Shown here in pieces: positions 57,288 through 64,000 of a stretch of 64,000 bases of DNA. Origin of the DNA: JBBAGC01 sp964491265 (GTDB lineage Bacteria > Spirochaetota > UBA4802 > UBA5550). Both the position numbers and the translations under genes were made by a program. The DNA is taken from NCBI GenBank assembly GCA_964491265.1, contig CAZBFP010000008.1, positions 78,221 to 142,220 of the forward strand, in the 5' to 3' direction. The notes below the pieces were generated by a model that was not told the origin of the DNA, did no database searches, and saw nothing but the letters and a program-made list of their open reading frames with translations. Numbering within the stretch: position 1 is the first letter of the stretch; each line of letters opens with the position of its first letter.

Positions 57288-59642
57288 TTATTTTTTACCC
57301 AGTCCCTGCTTCTCTCTCTTTTTATTTATTATGTCAGCATAAAATTTTATTTCCTCTATTTCTATACCTTTATAATTATCATCATATTTATTAATAATTT
57401 TGTTCTTTAAAAGATATTTTGTCCCTTCAGAAGCTATTTGCCTGCTGCTTTTGTTCAATGGCATATAGTTATTTTCCATGTACTGATCAATATATTTTTT
57501 CAGTTTTCCCATGCTTATTGAAAAATCTTTCTCTGCAAGTATGGCGCAAATAATGTGGTGAGGAAGAATAATCTCATCTTTTATCCATATACTCTCGATA
57601 AGTTCAGGAATTGATGTTAGAGCCTGAGACTGTTTTGTAAAATCTGAGAGGTAGAGAGGCATGGAAAAATTAAGATGCATCTTTTCAGTGAAAATCCCCT
57701 TAACTTCCGACTCCTTAATTCTATCCTTGTAGAGTATCTCTGAGGGTACAAGAACAATCTCTATAGATTCCTGGTACAGAACTTCATTGAGTAGCTGGAA
57801 AAAGTTTTCGCTCAATTCGCTGATCCTTGAATTTTTTTCAGGTTCAAGCTCAGGAAAGTATAAAACAGGCACACCGTTTTGAATAAGAGTTGAAAGATAC
57901 TGAATAATACATTGCTTATAAACTATATTTTTAAGCTTACTCCGGTCTATAATGAAACCGCCGCTGTTTCTTACAAAAAATCTTGCAAGTTTCCCTTTAA
58001 CAGCTTCACTATCAATAAAGTATCTTGGAACAGGGAGGTTGTTTTTATAAATGGCGTAAATATAGTGGAAGCTGTCGATAATATTTTTGTAACGTGCAAC
58101 ATATATAATATTAACGCTGTTTTTTATTCTATAAATATCCTTAATATTCCCGGTTGTTGTAATGGAATTTTTAAAACCTTTAAATTTTTTCCCGTAATAT
58201 TTAAGAGAAAGAAGCTTAAGAAATACCTTTTTAACATAGGTGTTGTAATGATCGATAATTTCATTCAGATATACAGTAATCAGCTTTCTTAAGACTTTTT
58301 CAAAATTTGAACTGTTTAAATCATTTATAAGTTTATATTCATCATGAAAAAATTGATTTTCTTTAAGGGAATCGGGTAATATAAATCCCTTCAGGTTTTC
58401 AATTATATAAGTAAGTTCGTATTTCTGCCTTGGGCTCTTAGGGTCAATCTTGTCGATTATATTCTGAATGATTATTTTTCTAAAAGCCTTACCTCTAACG
58501 CTTTCAAGTCCCTTTCTCCTCTCTTTCACGTGGAGTTTTGTATCATGATATATTTCATTATATTTCTGCGGATTTTTAATTGTTTCAATCAGAAGAGAAG
58601 GATCTTTTTTATTTAGAAGCACTTCGTATAGAGATCTGTAAACCGGAATAGGAACAGAGTGAAGTTCTGCAAGTTCCATGAGTGGTTCAATTGCATAGGC
58701 CCCTTCAGCAAGATAGTTGAGGTTTCTGCTCATTTTCTCAAGTACATGTTCCGGTCTGAATCGCAAATAAATTCTGTCATAAAAAGAGAGGCTTGAACCT
58801 GTATCAATAATCTGTCTGGCAATCTCTTTCCCGAAACGTCTGTTTCTGCTGTGGCTGCTCAAAGCAGTAGCAACAAGATCTCCTGTTCCCGAAATATCTA
58901 TTATTGTTTCAACTCTGGCGCCAATAGCCTCGCCAAGAGCAATCATCTCCTTTAATGACTCAGTGATTAAAGCACCTGCAAGATTATCGCCGCAATTAGG
59001 GAGTACGCTTATTATACCAGCTGCAATTGCCGCAGGATTTTTGAGGGTTCCCCCCAGATCCAGACCAAGCACATCGTCTGTTTCCCTGCACTGAAGGAAA
59101 TCGCAGTTTAAAAGATTGCAGAAAAACTCTCTATGTCTTGCTGTTTTACCGGCAACATTAAGGCAGGTATGGAATCTCTTTACAACCTCTTCAGCATGGC
59201 TTGGCCCGTAAATACCCACAACCTTATCCTTGTATTCAGGTGCAAAGTGTTCAATCGCCTGGGAAATTGTCATTACCTTACCATCAATTTTACAAAATCC
59301 TTTTGTAAGATAGGATAAGGGGATTTCATTTTTAATTATTTTCCCGATTTTACTCATTGTATCCGGGATAGCTTTTGAAGGTGTTGCAATTAGTATCCCC
59401 TGAGTGTCAACAAGCGCTTCCTTAAGATTAGTTGTGGCAACTATGTTTAAAGGTAACTTAACCCCTGGTAGAAAATCATTATTAATATTCTGCTGATTGA
59501 TCGATTGAGCAGTCGATTTTTCATATGACCAGATTTTGACTGTAATTTCAGGTCTGTTTTCTGCAATTACGATAGCAACTGCAGTTCCCCAGGAACCGGA
59601 TCCGATCATTGTTATGCAATTAATTTTAGATTTTTCTGGCAT
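57288..59642 (-). CDS. gpsA: GpsA fusion: glycerol-3-phosphate dehydrogenase joined to a PlsB-like acyltransferase domain
   Basis: A 784-residue protein. Residues of about 1-365 are NAD(P)H-dependent glycerol-3-phosphate dehydrogenase: GSGSWGTA near residue 14, LTKGF, GPSHAEEV, and the catalytic region GTLKNPAAIAAG and SGTGDLVATALSSHSRNRRFG. About 150 helical residues follow, then a PlsB-type glycerol-3-phosphate acyltransferase-like region (about 510-640). It has IYVARYKNIID as motif I, ARFFVRNSGGF as II, YFPELEPEKNSR as III and IVLVPSEILY as IV. Motif I has Tyr where the catalytic His of HxxxxD belongs, so the acyltransferase part may be inactive or changed. The gene follows the rpoD region on the same strand, separated by a repeat. 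Confidence 0.88.
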   Translation of the reverse strand: MPEKSKINCITMIGSGSWGTAVAIVIAENRPEITVKIWSYEKSTAQSINQQNINNDFLPGVKLPLNIVATTNLKEALVDTQGILIATPSKAIPDTMSKIGKIIKNEIPLSYLTKGFCKIDGKVMTISQAIEHFAPEYKDKVVGIYGPSHAEEVVKRFHTCLNVAGKTARHREFFCNLLNCDFLQCRETDDVLGLDLGGTLKNPAAIAAGIISVLPNCGDNLAGALITESLKEMIALGEAIGARVETIIDISGTGDLVATALSSHSRNRRFGKEIARQIIDTGSSLSFYDRIYLRFRPEHVLEKMSRNLNYLAEGAYAIEPLMELAELHSVPIPVYRSLYEVLLNKKDPSLLIETIKNPQKYNEIYHDTKLHVKERRKGLESVRGKAFRKIIIQNIIDKIDPKSPRQKYELTYIIENLKGFILPDSLKENQFFHDEYKLINDLNSSNFEKVLRKLITVYLNEIIDHYNTYVKKVFLKLLSLKYYGKKFKGFKNSITTTGNIKDIYRIKNSVNIIYVARYKNIIDSFHYIYAIYKNNLPVPRYFIDSEAVKGKLARFFVRNSGGFIIDRSKLKNIVYKQCIIQYLSTLIQNGVPVLYFPELEPEKNSRISELSENFFQLLNEVLYQESIEIVLVPSEILYKDRIKESEVKGIFTEKMHLNFSMPLYLSDFTKQSQALTSIPELIESIWIKDEIILPHHIICAILAEKDFSISMGKLKKYIDQYMENNYMPLNKSSRQIASEGTKYLLKNKIINKYDDNYKGIEIEEIKFYADIINKKREKQGLGKK

Positions 59643-59684
59643 TATCTTGTATCATCTCTCAGGAAATTAAAATTATCTTTCAGT

Positions 59685-59801
59685 GTTAATTCCTTAACTT
59701 TTATTTTAAGAAAAATGCTCTAATTGCACAGCCGCCGAAGGCGGCGGTGCAATTGAAAACAGCAATATTGCACTAAAATACATCTTTAGGAATAATTACT
59801 G
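59685..59801 (-). repeat. Full copy (117 bp) of the dispersed hairpin element, inverted
   Basis: Reverse orientation relative to the copy at 54611, same length, and the same ends (GTTAATTCCTTAACTT ... ATAATTACTG read on the plus strand). The central hairpin keeps GCCGCC/GGCGGC, but the lower stem is ATTGCAC/GTGCAAT in place of ATATCCCC/GGGGATAT, so pairing is kept while the sequence differs. Confidence 0.85.
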
Positions 59802-59830
59802 ATTATCTTTTAATGGTCCTGTTTAACAGT

Positions 59831-59865
59831 AAAACCGGGTAAATAATATTCTTATTATACCCGGT
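59831..59865 (-). terminator. Rho-independent terminator of the dnaG-rpoD transcript
   Basis: On the minus strand, just after the rpoD stop, TACCGGGT... pairs with ACCCGGT (plus-strand ACCGGGTA 59834-59841 with TACCCGGT 59858-59865), with an AT-rich upper stem. TTTT follows on the RNA. The position and shape are right for a terminator. Confidence 0.65.
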
Positions 59866-59871
59866 ATTTTG

Positions 59872-61638
59872 CTACATATAATCAAGATAATCTTTGAGTT
59901 TTCTGGCCCTGGTGGGGTGCCTTAATCTTCTCAAAGCCTTTGCTTCAATTTGTCTTATTCTTTCACGGGTAACTTTGAATACGTAACCAACCTCTTCCAG
60001 GGTATGAGAATAGCCGTCATCCAGCCCGAATCGCATGCGGATTACTTTCTGCTCTCTGGCAGGGAGTGTGTTTAATACAGTATTGATCTGTTCGTTTAAC
60101 AGCCTGTGTGCTGCTGTGTTTGCCGGTGAATCTACATCTTTATCCTCAATGAAATCACCAAGGAGCGAATCCTCTTCTTCACCAACAGGTGTTTCAAGAG
60201 AAATAGGCTCCCTTGCAACATTTTTTACTGCCTTAACCTTTGCCACCGGCCATCCAAGCCTGTCTGCAAGTTCTTCTGGATTCGGCTCTCTGCCGAATTC
60301 CTGCTGGAACAGTCGTGTTTCACGCATTACCTTGTTTATCTGTTCAATCATATGAACCGGAACACGGATCGTACGCGCCTGGTCAGAAATCGCCCTTGTT
60401 ATAGCCTGACGTATCCACCATGTTGCGTAAGTAGAAAATTTATACCCTTTTCTATATTCGAATTTATCAACAGCTTTAATAAGTCCAATATTCCCTTCCT
60501 GAATCAGGTCGAAAAAATGCATCCCCCTGTTGGCATATTTTTTTGCAATTGAAACAACCAGCCTCAGGTTAGCGTTAATCAGTTCTTTTTTAGCTCTCTG
60601 GATTTTCCGCTGCCCCTGTCCTATCTGTTTCCCCCAGTTCATAATTTCATCAGCTTCCGCGCCGGCTTCCTGCTCAATTCGCCTTATTTTCCTTTCATTG
60701 TTGCGTACATCTTTAACAATGTCGAGAAGCTCATCTTTAGTCCGAAGGTGGAGATCTTCAATTATCTGGTCAATATCCTCATCCTTTTCAACTTTGCGTG
60801 CATAGTGTTTAAGTTCTTTAATATCTTTATTATATGTTTCTTCTATTTCAGAGAAGAATTTATTAGTTTCATCAATTCTTTTGACCATTGACTGAATTTT
60901 GCCGGAGATCTTTGTGATCTCATCTTCACTAATCTCAAGCTCCTCAACCGACCGGGCTATTTTAGCCTGAGATTTTTTAATGTCTTCGGTAATTTTAGTA
61001 AATTCAGTAGAGTTTTCATCATACCTTTTGAGTTTATTCTGCAGCTTAATTATTTTAGAATCCTCTTCTATTATGACCTTCATTTTTTCGGAGTATTTTC
61101 TATCAAGCTCTGTAAGATCTATTGATGAGAAGTAATAGAGTCTGTTGATTTTGAGAATGTCTGTTAGCTTTATTTTCCCGCTTACAACTTTAGTGTGATT
61201 TTTTATCAGTTCATTCACCAGAAGAGTTGAAGTAATTACAGCTTTTTCAATAAGGATTTCACCATCTTCAATCCTCTTTGCAAGATCAACTTCCTGTTCA
61301 CCGGAGAGTAGAGATACCTTCCCTATCTCTTTTAGATATAGACGTATAGGGTCATCAACATGAGATGTATCCTCAGTGGATGATGCTGATTTTCTGGTAG
61401 CGCTTGCTTTTTTCTTTACAGCAATTTCGGGCGCAGCTTTTCTTGTGGACTCCTCAACAACCTCTATCCCCATCTGGTTAAGCAGAATAAAGATATCGTC
61501 AATTTTTTCTGAATTAAGTAGTTTATCCGGGAGTATATCGTTTATTTCATCATATGTTATCTCATTATTAGCTTTACCAAGCTCAATGAGTTTTTTTACT
61601 TCAGCTATATTTTCCAGTACCAGATCACTTTTGCTCAT
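59872..61638 (-). CDS. rpoD: Primary sigma factor RpoD (sigma-70)
   Basis: Main promoter-recognition subunit of RNA polymerase, 588 residues. Region 1.1 occupies about the first 70. Region 1.2 follows (DDPIRLYLKEIGKVSLLSGEQE), then a long non-conserved acidic/coiled-coil stretch (about 130-330). Region 2 carries NLRLVVSIAKKYANRGMHF, DLIQEGNIGLIKAVDKFEY and the -10-binding YKFSTYATWWIRQA. Region 3 is next, and region 4 has EEVGYVFKVTRERIRQIEAKALRRLRHP. All core regions are intact, so the canonical TTGACA/TATAAT promoters predicted in this window are expected to work. It is second in the dnaG-rpoD operon, 70 bases after dnaG. Confidence 0.97.
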   Translation of the reverse strand: MSKSDLVLENIAEVKKLIELGKANNEITYDEINDILPDKLLNSEKIDDIFILLNQMGIEVVEESTRKAAPEIAVKKKASATRKSASSTEDTSHVDDPIRLYLKEIGKVSLLSGEQEVDLAKRIEDGEILIEKAVITSTLLVNELIKNHTKVVSGKIKLTDILKINRLYYFSSIDLTELDRKYSEKMKVIIEEDSKIIKLQNKLKRYDENSTEFTKITEDIKKSQAKIARSVEELEISEDEITKISGKIQSMVKRIDETNKFFSEIEETYNKDIKELKHYARKVEKDEDIDQIIEDLHLRTKDELLDIVKDVRNNERKIRRIEQEAGAEADEIMNWGKQIGQGQRKIQRAKKELINANLRLVVSIAKKYANRGMHFFDLIQEGNIGLIKAVDKFEYRKGYKFSTYATWWIRQAITRAISDQARTIRVPVHMIEQINKVMRETRLFQQEFGREPNPEELADRLGWPVAKVKAVKNVAREPISLETPVGEEEDSLLGDFIEDKDVDSPANTAAHRLLNEQINTVLNTLPAREQKVIRMRFGLDDGYSHTLEEVGYVFKVTRERIRQIEAKALRRLRHPTRARKLKDYLDYM

Positions 61639-61708
61639 ATTCTGTTATTATCCTGTAATATAAATTTTAAGCATAATATTTTATCGTCTAAAAAAAGAAG
61701 ATTATACA

Positions 61709-63499
61709 TCAGTTCTTTATCATTGAACCTCTATTATAAATATAATTGTTTAATTTTTCCTTCTCTCTTCTGAGAATCTCTATTTCGGCAAGATATTCAA
61801 GTTTGTCACTGCCCGATTTTTTTATCATATCAGCATAGTTTGATATTTTTTTGTCAATATCCTGTAATTTTAAGTTAACATAGATTTCAGTGTAAGCGGC
61901 TTTAGGGTCTTGAATAGTTGTTTTTTTTTGAATAGCTTTATTCAAAAAGTCCATTTCTATACCTTTATCAAAAAAGTCAAATATTTTATCTACTTTTAAT
62001 TCATTTTCATCTTTGTATATTTCCCAGATTCTTTCAAAAATATTTTTGGAAACCGGGTCTTTAATATCCTCCGGGGTAAAATCTATAAGTACATCTCCTG
62101 TAATTTCAGGGTTATTTATAATAAGATCAATGAGATCTCTGAATACCCTGGTTTCGTAGGTGATAATTTCTTTTTTTATTTCAGGTACAGCTTCTCTGTT
62201 ATAGGTTCTCCCTGATTGTTCTTTAAGATATTTTTTAAAATCGATTCTCAGAGATTCTTCATTCATCTGCAGAAGTTCGCTGCTTTTTTTAAAACAGTAA
62301 TCGCTGTGAGTTTTATTAGTCATTTTTTCTATAATTTCAAAAAAATCTTTAACATATAAAAATTTATCCTTTCCGATATTTTTTTTAACTATATTCTGAA
62401 ACTGAAAATCGATAGGATTCATCGCCCTGTCGATTACTATCATCATCCCCATAAGCCCATGAGCTTTAATATAGTCAAAGGGGTCACCTTCAGGAAGGAG
62501 GGCAACTTTTATTGATGTATTAAATACTTCAGACGTGGTGATTGATCTAAGTGCGGCATTGATCCCGGCTGAATCTGAGTCAAAGAGCATAATTATTTCA
62601 TTACACATATGGGATAGCTGTTTCACCTGCTGCTCTGTCAAAGCAGTTCCAAGAGGTGCAACCACGTTTTTAAGGCCATGCTGATGGCAGCCGATTACAT
62701 CAAGGTATCCCTCGACAATTATTGCCCTGTCCATATCCCTGATTTCATTCTGTGCGAAATTGAGTCCGTATAAAATATTTTTTTTCTGGTATATCTCTGA
62801 TTCAGGTGAGTTTAAGTATTTTGGCTGCTGCTTATCATCAATTGAGCGTGCACCGAATCCTGCAACATGTTCATTCCTGTCAAAAATCGGGAACATTACA
62901 CGATTTTTAAACTTATCATAATAACGCTCACCTGTCCCTTTAGTCGACTTGCCGCATAAGCCGATTTTTTCGCAGATAGACATATCAGCTTTATTTTTTC
63001 TCAGACTATTTGAAAGCATTTCCCAGTTATCCGGGGCCATACCGATTTTAAAAGCTTCGATTGATGCATTATCAATCCCCCTGGAAAGAAGATAAGACAT
63101 CCCCTTCTCCCCTGCATTGGATTTAAGATAATTATGGTAAAATTTCATTGCATATCTGTTTATTCTGCGTATCTGATCTATTGAAGAGTTATCCCTTTCT
63201 TCACCTTCATATTCAACCTCGATTCCGGAAATTCGTGCAATATGTTTTACACTTTCAGCAAATGTAAGGTTCTCAATTTTTGAAATAAAGGTTATAACAT
63301 TTCCTCCGGTATTACAGCCGAAACAATGAAATATCTGTTTTTCCGGAGACACAGAAAATGAGGGTGTTTTCTCCCTGTGAAAAGGGCATAGGCCTATGAA
63401 GTTTTTGCCGCGTTTTTTTAAAGAAGGGACATATTTTATAACTATCTCTTCAATTCTTACATGGCTTCTGATGTATTCAATTGATTTTTTTGCAATCAA
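61709..63499 (-). CDS. dnaG: DNA primase DnaG
   Basis: Synthesises RNA primers for chromosome replication. The N-terminal CHC2 zinc ribbon has C38, H41, C59 and C62 (CPFHREKTPSFSVSP, HCFGCNTGG). The RNA polymerase/TOPRIM core is at about residues 165-340 with IVEGYLDVIGCHQHG and MLFDSDSAG, followed by the C-terminal helicase-interaction region. Length is 596 residues. The start is TTG at 63499 with GGAAG 7 bases before it and no upstream ATG that fits. With rpoD it forms the conserved macromolecular-synthesis operon, here without rpsU. Confidence 0.97.
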   Translation of the reverse strand: MIAKKSIEYIRSHVRIEEIVIKYVPSLKKRGKNFIGLCPFHREKTPSFSVSPEKQIFHCFGCNTGGNVITFISKIENLTFAESVKHIARISGIEVEYEGEERDNSSIDQIRRINRYAMKFYHNYLKSNAGEKGMSYLLSRGIDNASIEAFKIGMAPDNWEMLSNSLRKNKADMSICEKIGLCGKSTKGTGERYYDKFKNRVMFPIFDRNEHVAGFGARSIDDKQQPKYLNSPESEIYQKKNILYGLNFAQNEIRDMDRAIIVEGYLDVIGCHQHGLKNVVAPLGTALTEQQVKQLSHMCNEIIMLFDSDSAGINAALRSITTSEVFNTSIKVALLPEGDPFDYIKAHGLMGMMIVIDRAMNPIDFQFQNIVKKNIGKDKFLYVKDFFEIIEKMTNKTHSDYCFKKSSELLQMNEESLRIDFKKYLKEQSGRTYNREAVPEIKKEIITYETRVFRDLIDLIINNPEITGDVLIDFTPEDIKDPVSKNIFERIWEIYKDENELKVDKIFDFFDKGIEMDFLNKAIQKKTTIQDPKAAYTEIYVNLKLQDIDKKISNYADMIKKSGSDKLEYLAEIEILRREKEKLNNYIYNRGSMIKN

Positions 63500-63710
63500 G
63501 GACGTTCTTCCAGGTGCAGAAATTTGATTTTAAGTAATTAAAAAATTATACAGAAATCTGTATATCATTTTTCCTTTTAAAAACATGAATTACTCTATAA
63601 AATAACTAATGATAAACTTTGAGTTTAAACAGATGAATAATGATAATTTAATCTATTGTTTGTGTGTTTGCTAATTTATTGGAATATATTTTTATTATTT
63701 TTAAGTATTT

Positions 63711-63820
63711 ATTCCTGAATTTATTATTGTTAAAAAATGCTCTACCATCACCGCCGCCAAAGGGGACGGGGATATAAAATTGTCTGGTTTTACACTAAAA
63801 TATATTCTTGGGAATTAACA
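63711..63820 (-). repeat. Degenerate copy of the 117-bp dispersed element
   Basis: Same order as the full copies when read on the minus strand: AAGAATATATTTTAGTG, the GC-rich core and TAGAGCATTTTTT. Its hairpin arms have decayed (CCCCGTCCCC against GGCGGCGGTG), so pairing is poorer than in the two full copies. Confidence 0.6.
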
Positions 63821-63973
63821 TTTATTACTTCACTATCTATAAGAGTTTTATGAAGTGAAAATGTTAACATAAAGATCAAAATTTTTATTTTATCAAAAGA
63901 TAAAGTTGACAATGAGTCTCTAATATCTGTCGATAAGTCTTAATAAGGGCTTCCTGAAAAAGTCAAAAGCCTA

Positions 63974-64000
63974 TAAAATACTGGACAAAACAGTATTTTA
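63974..64000. repeat. Perfect hairpin at the window edge
   Basis: TAAAATACTG (63974-63983) and CAGTATTTTA (63991-64000) flank GACAAAA. It may be a terminator of a gene beyond the window or the edge of a larger repeat; it is cut off by the window end. Confidence 0.6.

Larger units (their letters stand above)
63500..64000. other. Gene-free AT-rich region at the right edge
   Basis: The 501 bases upstream of dnaG hold no supported gene. They contain a degenerate dispersed element (63711-63820) and a TTGACT-18-TAAGAC minus-strand promoter-like pair at 63937-63966 (a very long leader for dnaG if used). A plus-strand TTGACA at 63906-63911 has no good -10. A perfect hairpin lies at the end. Confidence 0.6.

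Overview
This window is about 64 kb of AT-rich bacterial chromosome carrying ordinary housekeeping and cell-envelope genes. I see no prophage, integron, CRISPR array or rRNA. The organism is a diderm: there is a complete type II secretion operon, a TolC/HlyD pair and an AsmA-like protein. My best guess for the lineage is Spirochaetota or a neighbouring uncultured phylum. The hints are the gene mix (CHASE2 cyclase, zinc-ribbon/RNase H-like/RecJ cluster, PilM-like GspL, an ArgS without HIGH). This placement is inferred from gene content only and confidence is low to moderate.

Layout. 1-5.6 kb: the 3' part of ftsH meets recG, which is transcribed leftward behind a small membrane protein and a ThiF/MoeB-like E1 enzyme. 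A NifX/NifB-type small protein and a tiny Lys-rich protein follow. 5.7-5.9 kb: tRNA-Tyr and tRNA-Thr on the minus strand with a shared terminator. 6.1-9.3 kb: outer-membrane channel, periplasmic adaptor and ABC ATPase, but no permease. 9.5-17.9 kb (plus strand): Xer recombinase, SpoIID-like lipoprotein, queA, Nif3-like, zinc-ribbon coiled coil, RNase H-like, recJ, STAS protein, ispF. 17.9-20.7 kb (minus): trkA-trkH potassium uptake. 21-34 kb (minus): one long run argS-cinA-TPR-FAD oxidoreductase-gcvT-gcvH-gcvPA-gcvPB-lipA-lplA, i.e. a glycine cleavage system together with its lipoylation enzymes. 34-40 kb: CHASE2 adenylate/guanylate cyclase, AsmA-like protein, a small unknown and a DedA protein. 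40-51.8 kb: gspC to gspN in the usual order. Three bases later comes an unusual IspH-UbiA fusion. 53.5-59.6 kb: diacylglycerol-kinase-like protein, folC, an unrecognised protein, and a GpsA fused to a PlsB-like acyltransferase domain. 59.9-63.5 kb: dnaG-rpoD.

The points most worth a second look are the two fusion enzymes in lipid/isoprenoid metabolism, an RNase H-like protein with a broken active site, an arginyl-tRNA synthetase without the HIGH signature, a single-cysteine NADH-oxidase-type flavoprotein where a glycine cleavage operon might carry dihydrolipoyl dehydrogenase, and a dispersed 117-bp element. That element has a GC-rich hairpin whose stem sequence differs between copies while its pairing is kept. 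All calls rest on reading motifs and layout; no database search was run.
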